Part shown: piece after piece, positions 43,987 through 53,175 of the stretch | How the letters are laid out: every line of letters starts with the position of its first letter | Position numbering within the stretch: position 1 is the stretch's first letter | NCBI GenBank assembly: GCA_044227925.1 | Contig: JBGAVW010000021.1 | Span: 5,546 to 69,545 of the forward strand | From: JADJLQ01 sp044227925 | GTDB taxonomy: Bacteria; Bacteroidota; Bacteroidia; Chitinophagales; Saprospiraceae | Reading direction: 5' to 3' | DNA length: 64,000 nucleotides | Translations under genes and position numbers: made by a program | The notes under the pieces: model-generated | The model's database searches: none | What the model saw: the letters and a program-made list of their open reading frames with translations, nothing else | What the model was told of the DNA's origin: nothing

Positions 43987-44718
43987 TCACACAATTTTGT
44001 CCCTGATAGAATTTAAAAAATGCTCTTTGTATTTTTCACCAATAGGTATTTCTTTTTTATCCAGCAGTATTCTGTTGCCGTCTATGCTCTTTATAAAATG
44101 ATTGTTTACAAAAAAGGATTTATGAACTCTGATGATATAGGGAAACAGTGCTAATTTTTGCTCCAGATCTTTCATGGTAGAAAGGGTCAGTTGTCTCTCC
44201 GATCGGGTTTGAATAGAAATATAGTTACCCAAAGCTTCTACATAAACTACCTCAGGTACATTGATTTTAATTAACTTTCCCTTGTGTTCCGAACGGATGA
44301 ACACAAAATCTGTTTTTTCTTTGTAGACTTTTGACTCGCTATTGGTTTCAGGTGCAGCTACAGTGCTCATTACTTTCTGTACTGATTTTAGAAACCGATC
44401 AAATAAAATTGGTTTCAGCAAATAGTCTACAACATTAAATTCATAACTTTTAAGAGCATAGTCGGGAAAAGCAGTGGTGAATATGACTTTGCAATGGGTC
44501 GGAATCAATTTTATAAGTTCCATACCATTCAGCCCTGGCATCTCAATATCCATGAAAATCAAATCAACAGGATGTTGTTGAAGGTATTGAAAAGCCTCTA
44601 CCGGCCGGGTAGTACTGAATTCCAGTCGAAGCATAGGTGTTTCTGAAATAAAATGTTCTAATACATGTATTGCGTGTTCTTCATCATCTACTATTATACA
44701 AGATATATTATTTACCAT
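43987..44718 (-). CDS. LytTR-family response regulator
   Basis: A 243-residue regulator. The receiver domain covers residues 4-120 with acidic pocket DDEE at 11-14 and phospho-acceptor Asp57 in IFMDIEMPG. The LytTR DNA-binding domain from about 135 contains FIRSEHKGKLIKI, VVYVEALGNYISI and RVHKSFFVN. It overlaps the sensor kinase gene by seven bases. The pair sits between the amidohydrolase (convergent, 12 bases away) and the acyl-CoA dehydrogenase region. It may or may not control the aromatic genes. Confidence 0.93.
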   Translation of the reverse strand: MVNNISCIIVDDEEHAIHVLEHFISETPMLRLEFSTTRPVEAFQYLQQHPVDLIFMDIEMPGLNGMELIKLIPTHCKVIFTTAFPDYALKSYEFNVVDYLLKPILFDRFLKSVQKVMSTVAAPETNSESKVYKEKTDFVFIRSEHKGKLIKINVPEVVYVEALGNYISIQTRSERQLTLSTMKDLEQKLALFPYIIRVHKSFFVNNHFIKSIDGNRILLDKKEIPIGEKYKEHFLNSIRDKIV

Positions 44719-45695
44719 ACTATACTAAGTTGAACAATAAAGGTGCTTCCGGTTTTAGAAATATGTAGTGCATGTCTGCCTGGATAGGCTATGGCTAACC
44801 TTTTTTTTGTGTTTTCGATTCCAATACCGCTTGTAGTGTTATTGGATTTTTCAGAAATTTTATTTTCAATCTGAAAGGTTAGTCCCTGAGCATTAGATTG
44901 TAAATATATTTTTAACGGAAAAGAAGAGTCGTGCAAATCTCCATGTTTAAACGCATTTTCCACAAAATTCATTATTATCATGGATACTATTTTCTGTTCG
45001 GGGTTGGAGATGCTTTGCTCGAATAAAATTTGAAGTTTATTGCTGAAGCGCAACTGTTGCAATTCAATATAATGATTGATCTGAATGATTTCGTCGTGTA
45101 GTGACGCTTGCCCATTGCCCTGGGTACTGCCAATGGAATACCGCATCAGTTCAGATAATATTCCGATACCTCTTGCCAAATCAGGTGATAAGGAAAGGGA
45201 CTTGGAATAAAAATAATTTAACGTATTATATAAAAAATGTGGATTTATTTGCTGTTTCAGTGCACGTAACTCTGATTCCAATAATACTTTTTCCATCTCT
45301 GAATTTTTAGTATAATACCATAGAGCCAACGCTATTCCTATAAATCCAAGCGATAACCTGAAATGTCTCCAGAACTCAAATTGCCAATCCTCATAAGAAG
45401 CTTCTTTTAAAAAGTCTACCCCTGCTACCAACGCCAAAATCAAAAAACGCAAGGCGATAGACAATAGTATTGCGGAAAGTGTTACAAGGAAGAGTGATAT
45501 ATACTGGTGAGTAAACAGATATCTGGGAAAGATGTACCCGAGGCATGTATAAAATAGCAGGATTACCGGAATTTTAACAGAAGTAAGGTAGATCCAGAAA
45601 GATCGGTCGGCCTGTTCAGTACCTATGATGACAGTACATAAGTAGGCTAACCAGCCTATTATATGCCACCAGTATTGATTATTCCGCACATTCAT
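44712..45695 (-). CDS. Sensor histidine kinase, LytS/YehU type
   Basis: A 327-residue membrane kinase. Four hydrophobic segments lie at about residues 9-24, 40-57, 67-92 and 113-127. The phospho-accepting His153 is in LKQQINPHFLYNTLN, and the ATPase motifs are MIIMNFVENAFKHGD and SGIGIENTKKRLAIAYPG. There is no extracytoplasmic sensory domain, so the signal is probably sensed in the membrane. It forms a two-gene operon with the LytTR regulator, a very common Bacteroidetes arrangement. Confidence 0.93.
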   Translation of the reverse strand: MNVRNNQYWWHIIGWLAYLCTVIIGTEQADRSFWIYLTSVKIPVILLFYTCLGYIFPRYLFTHQYISLFLVTLSAILLSIALRFLILALVAGVDFLKEASYEDWQFEFWRHFRLSLGFIGIALALWYYTKNSEMEKVLLESELRALKQQINPHFLYNTLNYFYSKSLSLSPDLARGIGILSELMRYSIGSTQGNGQASLHDEIIQINHYIELQQLRFSNKLQILFEQSISNPEQKIVSMIIMNFVENAFKHGDLHDSSFPLKIYLQSNAQGLTFQIENKISEKSNNTTSGIGIENTKKRLAIAYPGRHALHISKTGSTFIVQLSIVW

Positions 45696-45913
45696 ACGTT
45701 GGAAATTTATCGGTGCTAAACTACCAATTCTTTTATGTTTTTACTAAATGGATTATATGAAATCGAATTTCAAAAGGATGAACCCTTGTTTTCTGATGAT
45801 GTATGGGTAAGCTTGATTTGGATTTGGTTGGTCATGGTTAAAGGCAGATTCAAATAATATTTTTCTAATCATCGTAATCCGGTTTCAATTTTGAGTGATA
45901 AAAATTATAAATT

Positions 45914-46894
45914 ATGAAAAAAATTATTCTGTTGATCACTTTGATACATTATTTAACCCTTCAATTTGCTCATCCGGGAACAGGCATACTGCAAAATAAA
46001 AAGGGTGAAATATTTTACACGGATTTATCCAGGGTTTGGAAAGTTTCCAGCGACGGAACTAAAAAGGAAGTGGTAGTCCCTGCTGTACATACTCATGATT
46101 TGTCTTTGGACCAGGAAGGCAATTTATATGGCGAACATCTTTGGTATGATGAGTCTTTAAAATCTAAATGGGGATTTTATGTCTGGAAATACGGGAAGGA
46201 TGGGAGCTTGACTAAAATTATAAAGGATACGGACGGTTTTCGATCTGATTATAGTTTTACCAGGGATAATCAAGATCATATGTATTGGATTGAAGAAGGC
46301 AAAACAATTCACAATCTGGTTAGGAAGTCTATGACTGGTGAAATGGTGATTGTTTCTTCGTTTGAAGCGAGAGATATTCGTAAAACCTACTGCTCGCCTG
46401 GCGGAATGGTTTTTTATATTGATGATAATGATTTATACAGAATTGCTACTGATGGCGATCACACACCATCACTTATTGCATCCGATCTTGATGGTAAAAA
46501 AGGTATAGACCCCGGAAGAAAACCAAACAATAATACTATGGGCATCTGGGGCGATGAATCAGGTAATGTATATGTAGCCGTTTACAATAAGAAATCCATA
46601 ATCAAGGTGGACCCCATTTCGGGTATGACAAAAAACATGTACACCAGTCCTGTAGGCTGGGCTCCCTCCGGAGGGCTAATTGATATGGACAAGAGCCTTT
46701 GGGTAATGGAAAATAATATGGCCAATGAGGTTCGTGTTAAAAAGATCAAGAATAAGCTCAATGGTAAGGAAGTAGGTCCTTTAAATTCTAAACCTTTTTC
46801 AATATACATTTTGGGAATATTGATAATCACTATTCTCGTGGCCATCTTGATAGGAAATAATATAATTAAAGGATCAAAAGCTTTGATTATCTGA
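45914..46894 (+). CDS. Membrane-anchored beta-propeller protein of unknown function
   Basis: A 326-residue protein with a signal peptide, propeller-like repeats of the NHL/SMP-30 sort (LSLDQEGNLYGEHL, FTRDNQDHMYWIEEG, IWGDESGNVYVAV, ending each blade with a short ligand-facing strand), and a single C-terminal membrane helix IYILGILIITILVAILIG. The polypeptide is therefore probably anchored in a membrane with the propeller outside the cytoplasm. No catalytic motif is evident. It precedes the acyl-CoA dehydrogenase by 59 bases. Confidence 0.65.
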   Translation: MKKIILLITLIHYLTLQFAHPGTGILQNKKGEIFYTDLSRVWKVSSDGTKKEVVVPAVHTHDLSLDQEGNLYGEHLWYDESLKSKWGFYVWKYGKDGSLTKIIKDTDGFRSDYSFTRDNQDHMYWIEEGKTIHNLVRKSMTGEMVIVSSFEARDIRKTYCSPGGMVFYIDDNDLYRIATDGDHTPSLIASDLDGKKGIDPGRKPNNNTMGIWGDESGNVYVAVYNKKSIIKVDPISGMTKNMYTSPVGWAPSGGLIDMDKSLWVMENNMANEVRVKKIKNKLNGKEVGPLNSKPFSIYILGILIITILVAILIGNNIIKGSKALII

Positions 46895-46953
46895 GTGAAA
46901 AACACATTAAAAGAATTGGTTGATTTATTCCGATATTGTAATCAAATAACAGT

Positions 46954-48723
46954 ATGAATTTAAATTCCACCTATTCAAGGCGCAATCTCGAATTTTTATT
47001 ATTCGAAGTATTTAAAATACATGAACTAAAGAAATACCCTCATTTTGCCAATATTGATGAAGAAAGCGTACAGGGTTATTTAGATCTTTCTGAAACCATC
47101 GCTGAAAAATATCTTAGGCCCTTTTTTAAAGCAACTGATCAAATGCCAGCATCATGGCATGAGGGTAAAGTTGCAGTGCATCCTGCAATTAAATCTTATT
47201 ATGAGGCATATACCAGCCAGGGACTTATGGCAGCGACATTTGACCCCAAATTTGGCGGGTTTTGCCTACCCAAATCAGTCTATGCCTTAGGTGACTTTAT
47301 AATTGGTAATGCACACAATGGTATGGAAATGTTTACCGCTTTGACTCATTCAGGAGCCAAATTATTATTAAGTTTCGCCTCAGATGACTTGATTGATCGA
47401 TTTGTGCCCGGATTGATAGATGGTACGTTATCAGCGACCATGTGCCTTACTGAACCCCAGGCAGGAAGCTCATTACAGGAGATATCAACTTTGGCTACTC
47501 TAAAAGGGGCTAATTATGTAATAAAAGGTCAAAAAATATTTATTAGTGCAGGCGACCATGACATAACTCAAAATATCATTCATTTAGTATTGGCTAAGAC
47601 CACTCATCAGCCTAATAAAATCTCTTTATTTGCAGTTCCAAAATATATCGACGATAAACAAACCGCTAATGATGTATCATCCATTGGAATTTATCACAAA
47701 ATGGGACAAAAAAGCACTCCTGCAGTGCATTTAGAGTTTGGAGCAAATGAAAATTGCAACGCCTATTTGATTGGGGAAGAAGGAAAAGGTTTGCAATATA
47801 TGTTTCAAATGATGAATGCAGCCAGATTAGGCGTTGGGCTTGCCGGTACCTATATGGCATCAGCTGCCTATTATATATCGTTGAAATATGCAAATGAGCG
47901 AATCCAGGGAAAGCGAAAGGATGAAACTGGATCTGTGGTGACAACGACAATCATTCATCATGCTGACATTCGTCGAATGCTGTATTTGCAAAAGTCGATT
48001 TTCGAAGGTGCCTTGAGCCTGATCCAGGAATGCAACCTGTATTTGGATTTAATTCAAGTGATTGACAATGAAGATCAAAAGGAAAAGTATCAAATCTTAT
48101 TGGATCTTCTTACCCCGGTCGCAAAAACCTATGGATCTGAGAAAGGAATAGAATCTATTTCGCATGCAATGCAAATACTCGGTGGCTATGGATATACAGA
48201 GGATTTTAATATTGAACAATTGTATAGAGATGCAAGGATTCTTAGTATTTATGAAGGAACTACAGGTATTCAAAGCATTACATTATTAGGCAGAAATGTA
48301 CTTGCAACAGATGGAAAATCCATATTATTATGGAAAGAAAAAGTAATTACCGATCTTGCCTCTGCTTTACCCGACGATCATTTTAAATACTATGTTGAAT
48401 TATTGATGTCGGAAATCTCCAGGTTTGAAAACTGTATAACTCATTTGATCAAGGATGCAAAAATGATTTCTAATGAATATGCATTGAGGGATGCCACTCT
48501 GTTTATGGAATATTTTGGAATCATTACTATTGGCTGGCAATGGATCAAACAAGGCATAGTTGCAAAGAAAGCATTGAACGCACAAACACCTGAAGTTGAT
48601 TTCTATAAATCCAAATTTAAGACCATGAAATTCTATTTTCAATACGAATGGGTAAAAGTGGATGGATTGGTCAAAATACTTTTGGCAGAGGATGATCTTA
48701 CATATACTGAAAAATTTGAGTAA
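46954..48723 (+). CDS. Acyl-CoA dehydrogenase, long DmdC/FadE-like form
   Basis: A 589-residue flavoprotein. FAD-binding motifs are MCLTEPQAGSS and the QILGGYGYTEDFNIEQLYRDARI segment; the catalytic base is Glu434 in IYEGTTGIQ. The extra C-terminal helical domain of about 130 residues is typical of the subgroup including 3-methylmercaptopropionyl-CoA dehydrogenase. Near an aromatic-acid operon it might desaturate an arylpropionyl-CoA (dihydro-coumaroyl-CoA) to give the substrate of the crotonase, but ordinary fatty-acid oxidation is equally possible. Confidence 0.9.
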   Translation: MNLNSTYSRRNLEFLLFEVFKIHELKKYPHFANIDEESVQGYLDLSETIAEKYLRPFFKATDQMPASWHEGKVAVHPAIKSYYEAYTSQGLMAATFDPKFGGFCLPKSVYALGDFIIGNAHNGMEMFTALTHSGAKLLLSFASDDLIDRFVPGLIDGTLSATMCLTEPQAGSSLQEISTLATLKGANYVIKGQKIFISAGDHDITQNIIHLVLAKTTHQPNKISLFAVPKYIDDKQTANDVSSIGIYHKMGQKSTPAVHLEFGANENCNAYLIGEEGKGLQYMFQMMNAARLGVGLAGTYMASAAYYISLKYANERIQGKRKDETGSVVTTTIIHHADIRRMLYLQKSIFEGALSLIQECNLYLDLIQVIDNEDQKEKYQILLDLLTPVAKTYGSEKGIESISHAMQILGGYGYTEDFNIEQLYRDARILSIYEGTTGIQSITLLGRNVLATDGKSILLWKEKVITDLASALPDDHFKYYVELLMSEISRFENCITHLIKDAKMISNEYALRDATLFMEYFGIITIGWQWIKQGIVAKKALNAQTPEVDFYKSKFKTMKFYFQYEWVKVDGLVKILLAEDDLTYTEKFE

Positions 48724-48789
48724 AAGGATGAAAAGTGGTATTACATAAATTTAAAAAAACAGATTCATGATTTTCCGATTTCTAAATTC

Positions 48790-49062
48790 ATGATTCTCCA
48801 TTTTATGAAGCCAAATGAAAAACCAGCCATCTCAATATTACATATAAAATCAATTACTGATTTTTTGATTATTATGGAAATTGGCAAGCCAATTCATCCG
48901 GATATTATGTGTATAAGACAGGAAGATCAACCTGGTGGCCGACTCATGTATATGCCACTTTACAGAGCCAATTTTTTTCGTGTTATCCACTTTATTGATT
49001 CTAATATTTTATCACTGGTACAGGACAAAGTAAGAGATTACAAAAAACGGTTTAGTATTTAG
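48790..49062 (+). pseudogene. Possible truncated AraC-type regulator sensor domain
   Basis: Ninety codons. Residues 11-65 (ISILHIKSITDFLIIMEIGKP, then HPDIMCIRQ) resemble the start of the ligand-binding domain of Bacteroidetes AraC-family regulators, where an S-I-x-D-F stretch and a G-K-P-x-H-P motif are common. After about residue 65 similarity fades and the frame ends without a helix-turn-helix. If this reading is right it is a decayed regulator lying between the acyl-CoA dehydrogenase and the CoA transferase, inside the aromatic island. The family match is from memory and weak. Confidence 0.3.
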
Positions 49063-49430
49063 TTTTCCAAGTAAACTGAAATCTTCGTAACGCAAAGGCA
49101 AACTTTTTGGAAACGATATTTATTTTACTGGTAAAATGGCGGGTATTGACATAACGAACCCTAATTTTGCTGAAAAATCTATAACCTTCGATGTAGTGAT
49201 GAATGGTCCCATAGCCCGCCCAAATCCAAACAACAAAGTACCACAATGGGGTGTAAAACAACCACAACGCTCAATAGAAAGGATTTTGGTGTCGGCGGAA
49301 AATTGGCAATTATGGTAAGCCGAAGAAATTAGTATAGGAGCCACTGGAGAGCTTCAAAATAAAAAGGAATAATTTATGGTTCAAGTATTATATAATTTTA
49401 TTTTATAATATGTTTTAATATGCTGATAAA
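49063..49430. other. Non-coding stretch, no gene recognised
   Basis: Between the truncated ORF and the terminator, both strands carry short open frames up to about 70 codons, but none shows a recognisable motif, start context or codon pattern. Together with the truncated ORF before it, the stretch may be the remains of deleted genes. Confidence 0.4.
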
Positions 49431-49432
49431 CT

Positions 49433-49474
49433 AAAAGGCCTTACTTAATATTTGATATTTATGTAAGGCCTTTT
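49433..49474. terminator. Bidirectional terminator with 12-bp perfect stem
   Basis: AAAAGGCCTTAC (49433-49444) and GTAAGGCCTTTT (49463-49474) are perfect inverted repeats around an 18-base AT-rich loop, with A-rich and T-rich edges. It ends 24 bases from the stop of the leftward SnoaL-like gene and would terminate that gene and any rightward transcript. Confidence 0.75.
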
Positions 49475-49497
49475 ATCTTTTTCCTTATTCCACCAAA

Positions 49498-50364
49498 TCA
49501 TTCCCAATCATCCACCGGTTTTGAAGTAAGCTCTTTGAAAGCAGCCACCTTGCCTTCTGCATTAAATGTAAAATGATGCATAAAATCAGATGCTAATTCC
49601 TTGCCGCCACTTTTATTTTTCCACTGCACTTTAACGGCTGTAAAGACTTCATCTCCATCCGCTGCAAATCGAACGGGTTCGAATTTAGTTACTTCACAGA
49701 GTTCCATCAATTCTGCAAAGAAGGAAGGTACATCTTTGGAAGATTTAATTAGCCTGGGATTACGCAATACGGGATTATCGCGTATATCCCATTCTACATT
49801 AGCAGCACACATAGCAGCTATGCCTGGAGCATCAGCCTTACCAAATAATTGATAAAGTGCCATAACCTTTTGCGTATTTGGATTTGTAAAGGATGCATAA
49901 CCAATCTGTACAAGCAATTCATTGGGATTGTTAACAGTATGAGAGGTAGCTTTTGCATTTGCATCTATAGTGACTGTTTCAATGTCATTGATTTTAATTT
50001 TTTTACCTGTAGGTGGCAACATGCCAAAGACTTTTCCGGTGTTGGTACCTGTAGTCATGGTTTCAAGAAAAATTTTATTTCCATTAATGGTTACCGAGTT
50101 GATTTTTATCTGCAGGTCTGGTGCCAATTCGAAGTAGGCTTTGTATGATTCTATAGCAGCATCAATCCCTTTCACAGGCAGCGGTCCGGCAGTATAATCG
50201 ACAAAGTCCGTGGTACATAATGATTTGAATGTGGCAAAATCTCTTTTATTAAGGCTTTCGTAGGCTTGATAGAGATTTTTTTTGATCACTTCTGGGGATT
50301 GAGCATTTAGATAAACGCATAAAAAGGTGTATAACAAGGTATACAATAATTTAATCGATTTCAT
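49498..50364 (-). CDS. Secreted protein with two SnoaL-like (NTF2-fold) domains
   Basis: The start is taken at ATG 50364 (MKSIKLLYTLLYTFLCVYLNAQ), which gives a good signal peptide; the longer frame to 50409 adds 15 polar residues. The mature protein of about 265 residues contains two NTF2-like domains: residues 24-142 (NKRDFATFKSLCTTDFVDYTAG, ESYKAYFELAPDLQIKI, typical ester-cyclase/SnoaL sequence) and residues 155-285 (LFGKADAPGIAAMCAANVEWDI). No catalytic assignment is possible. It lies just upstream in coordinate terms of the CoA-transferase gene, in the same direction, separated by a 277-base gap with no gene seen. Confidence 0.78.
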   Translation of the reverse strand: MKSIKLLYTLLYTFLCVYLNAQSPEVIKKNLYQAYESLNKRDFATFKSLCTTDFVDYTAGPLPVKGIDAAIESYKAYFELAPDLQIKINSVTINGNKIFLETMTTGTNTGKVFGMLPPTGKKIKINDIETVTIDANAKATSHTVNNPNELLVQIGYASFTNPNTQKVMALYQLFGKADAPGIAAMCAANVEWDIRDNPVLRNPRLIKSSKDVPSFFAELMELCEVTKFEPVRFAADGDEVFTAVKVQWKNKSGGKELASDFMHHFTFNAEGKVAAFKELTSKPVDDWE

Positions 50365-50641
50365 GATATAGATTTTTTTGTTTATATCATTAAATACGAG
50401 TCTTGACAAAATTTGGATTTATCTTAGCATTAAATTTTATTTACAGCTTTGCTTTTTGAAATTATTTACGCTTAATTTCCTATTATTCCTTCTTTACAAA
50501 TCGCTCATTGCAAAGCGGACGCTTTGGTCAAAATAATAATGGTAGAGGAAAACCTAATGAACAATGGTGAATACATCGCTTTTTAGCCTTCGGTGTAATG
50601 AACAACTTACCATGCCTATATATCGTTTAGTGATTTTAGTA

Positions 50642-51982
50642 TTACCCTAAGCTATACTCTGCACTTGTACTTTCCTTTACCTCCTCCAAAGTCACTCCTG
50701 GCATCAAATCCAGTAAAGTGAGTTTGCCTTCAGGAAATCCAAACACCGCCTTATCAGTAATTACAAGATCCACCACATTAGTTGCTGTAAGTGGCAATGT
50801 GCATTGAGGTACAATTTTTGGAGATCCATCGGAATTAGTATGAGTCATCAGTATAATCAGTTTTTTAGCACCTGCTGCCAGATCCATAGCACCACCCACA
50901 CCTAATAATGGTTTACCAGGTACTGCCCAATTGGCAAGATTTGCATTTTCATCCACTTCCAATCCGCCCATGATTGCTACATCTATATGTCCGCCGCGGA
51001 TCATGGCAAAAGAGTCTGCCGAGTCAAAATATGAACTACCTTTTAACGCTGTAACCGGAATCTTCCCGGCATTTACGGGATAGTCCATTGCACCACCACC
51101 GTCAGCAGGTGCAGGTCCTACTCCTAACATACCGTTCTCCGTATGTAAAATGATGCCGTGCTCTTCTGAGATTAAATCAGCTACTAATGTAGGTATACCA
51201 ATACCAAGGTTCACCACATCTCCCTTTTTCAATTCAGCCAATGCACGCCGGGCCATATGCATTCTGGTTTCATCCGTTTTTTTACCGGAAGATACAGAGA
51301 TCGATATGCCAAGGTCTTCCGGCTGTAATGTTGCTTGCACAAGAAAATCTACATAACAGGATGGAGTATGTATTTGTTCTGGTTCTAACTCACCTACCGG
51401 TACAATATGCTCCACTTCTGCTATGACCAGGTCAGCTGCGGTAGCCATTGCTTTGTTAAAATTTTGTTCCGTCATACGGTATTGTAAATTACCTGCCGTA
51501 TCTGCTTTCCATGCACGGATAAATGCAACATTTCCACGTAGGGCTTTGACAAATACATGATGTATACCATCTATATTTTTGGTTTCATGATGTTGGGCTA
51601 TAATGGTCCCGGCTGATGTAGGAGTATAAAATCCTCCAATCCCTGCTCCACCTGCACGTAATGCCTCAGCCAGTGAGCCCTGAGGGATAAGCTCGTATTC
51701 AATATGACCAGCTTGAGCAGCTTTGACTGCATCAGGATTAGATGTAAAAAATGAACCGATCATTTTTTTGAGTTGACCGTTTTTAAGAAGTCTGCCACCG
51801 CCCAGATTTGGTTCGCCAGTATTATTACCGATAAATGTGATGTTTTTAGTACCCAGTTCTGCCAATGCATGCATGAGATGGATAGGGTTGCCTGTCATAC
51901 CAAAACCACCTTGTAATAAAGTATCACCTTCTTTTACCATGGCTGCAGCGGTATGTAAATCTATAATAGGAACTTGTTTCAT
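50642..51982 (-). CDS. 3-oxoadipate CoA-transferase, fused alpha and beta subunits (PcaI-PcaJ)
   Basis: A 446-residue protein combining both halves of a class I CoA transferase. The alpha part (residues 1-230) holds EGDTLLQGGFGMTGNP and AGGAGIGGFYTP; the beta part (240-446) holds NLGIGIPTLVADLI and the catalytic Glu282 in HTENGMLGVGP. Such fusions resemble eukaryotic SCOT but are shorter. Next to pcaF, pcaH, pcaG, pcaB, pcaDC and pobA, the natural role is moving CoA from succinyl-CoA to 3-oxoadipate. It is divergent from those genes across a 184-base region that must hold promoters for both directions. Confidence 0.88.
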   Translation of the reverse strand: MKQVPIIDLHTAAAMVKEGDTLLQGGFGMTGNPIHLMHALAELGTKNITFIGNNTGEPNLGGGRLLKNGQLKKMIGSFFTSNPDAVKAAQAGHIEYELIPQGSLAEALRAGGAGIGGFYTPTSAGTIIAQHHETKNIDGIHHVFVKALRGNVAFIRAWKADTAGNLQYRMTEQNFNKAMATAADLVIAEVEHIVPVGELEPEQIHTPSCYVDFLVQATLQPEDLGISISVSSGKKTDETRMHMARRALAELKKGDVVNLGIGIPTLVADLISEEHGIILHTENGMLGVGPAPADGGGAMDYPVNAGKIPVTALKGSSYFDSADSFAMIRGGHIDVAIMGGLEVDENANLANWAVPGKPLLGVGGAMDLAAGAKKLIILMTHTNSDGSPKIVPQCTLPLTATNVVDLVITDKAVFGFPEGKLTLLDLMPGVTLEEVKESTSAEYSLG

Positions 51983-52166
51983 TTAAATTATCAAACTAGG
52001 TTGAATGGGTAAATATAATATCCGGTTAAGAGAGATTTTTATTTTACTTCATTTTATTTATAATCCCATTCAATTCATCCTAAACTGAAATAACAGGTTC
52101 TATTTGGCGAGGAGGGTATTTAACAGTACTTTTAGCGCATTATTTTTTTTAATGTTGTAACCATTG

Positions 52167-53165
52167 ATGAAGGCCGCATATTTGACGCAACCGCATCGGA
52201 TAGAGATGAAAGACATTCGTATGCCTATGCCTGGTATTGGTGAGGTACTGATCAGGTTAAATATGGTTGGAATTTGCGGTTCCGATGTCCATCTTTTTCT
52301 TGGTCATCGTGATATATCGTATCCCATTATTCCAGGGCACGAGGCCATTGGTTATATTGAGGTTCTGGGATCTGATGTCAGCCATCTTAAAATTGGAGAC
52401 AGAGTAGTTATCGAGCCTAACATAGCATGTACAACTTGCAAATATTGTTTATCAGGTCGGGGGAATATATGTGTAAATAAAAGAGTCATCGGACTCAATC
52501 AGCCTGGATGTTTTAGTGAATTCGTTATTGTTCCTTCAAGCCATGCATGGAAATTACCGGATAGTATCGATGATTTGAATGCTGTCACTATTGAGCCCAT
52601 GGCCGTGGCCTTGCATGCTGTATCATTAGCGAAAGCAAAGCCAGGTGATACCATTGCGGTAATCGGACTGGGAGCCATAGGATTATTGGTTACCCACCTG
52701 GCGATAGCGTTGGGTTATAAAGTGATAGTAACTGAATTGAATAAGTCAAAAATTAAACTGGCCACTGACCTGGGTGCCACAGCGAGCCCCACGGGAGATA
52801 GTAGAAAATTAGCAATGAACTGGGATGAGAATAATGTTGCAGCTGTGTTTGAATGTGCCGGCTCTGAAAATACAGTGTCTTTGGCTACGGCTGCTGCACC
52901 GCGTGGATCGGAAATCATTTTGTTGGGCTTATCATCCGGTATGGCTACTTTCCAGCCACTTAAAATTGTAAGAGAGGGTATTTCTATTTTACCTTCCATT
53001 ATCTACAATCATCCCGCTGATTATGTAAATACAATTGAATTAATTCATAATGGAAAGATTCATCCTTCGTTTATTATTTCAGATTCCATGTCTTTATCTA
53101 CACTCCAGACGGGTCTGGAAAAAGCTGCTTTAGGTAATGATAGTAAAATAGTAATTACCATCTGA
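52167..53165 (+). CDS. Zinc-dependent medium-chain alcohol dehydrogenase
   Basis: The start is taken at ATG 52167; a TTG one codon earlier is also open. The 332-residue protein has the catalytic zinc ligands Cys37 (GICGSD) and His59-Glu60 (PGHEA), the four-cysteine structural zinc site CTTCKYCLSGRGNIC, and the NAD-binding GLGAIGLLV. It resembles sorbitol/threonine-type dehydrogenases. It is the first gene of the rightward pca run, so it may oxidise a polyol, quinate-like compound or aromatic alcohol entering the pathway; the substrate is not readable. Confidence 0.87.
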   Translation: MKAAYLTQPHRIEMKDIRMPMPGIGEVLIRLNMVGICGSDVHLFLGHRDISYPIIPGHEAIGYIEVLGSDVSHLKIGDRVVIEPNIACTTCKYCLSGRGNICVNKRVIGLNQPGCFSEFVIVPSSHAWKLPDSIDDLNAVTIEPMAVALHAVSLAKAKPGDTIAVIGLGAIGLLVTHLAIALGYKVIVTELNKSKIKLATDLGATASPTGDSRKLAMNWDENNVAAVFECAGSENTVSLATAAAPRGSEIILLGLSSGMATFQPLKIVREGISILPSIIYNHPADYVNTIELIHNGKIHPSFIISDSMSLSTLQTGLEKAALGNDSKIVITI

Positions 53166-53175
53166 CCTGGTATAT

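Noticed and set aside
49052..49344. Short minus-strand frames as a membrane protein gene
   Set aside because: Aromatic-rich but with no start context, no homologous pattern and a competing plus-strand frame; treated as non-coding.
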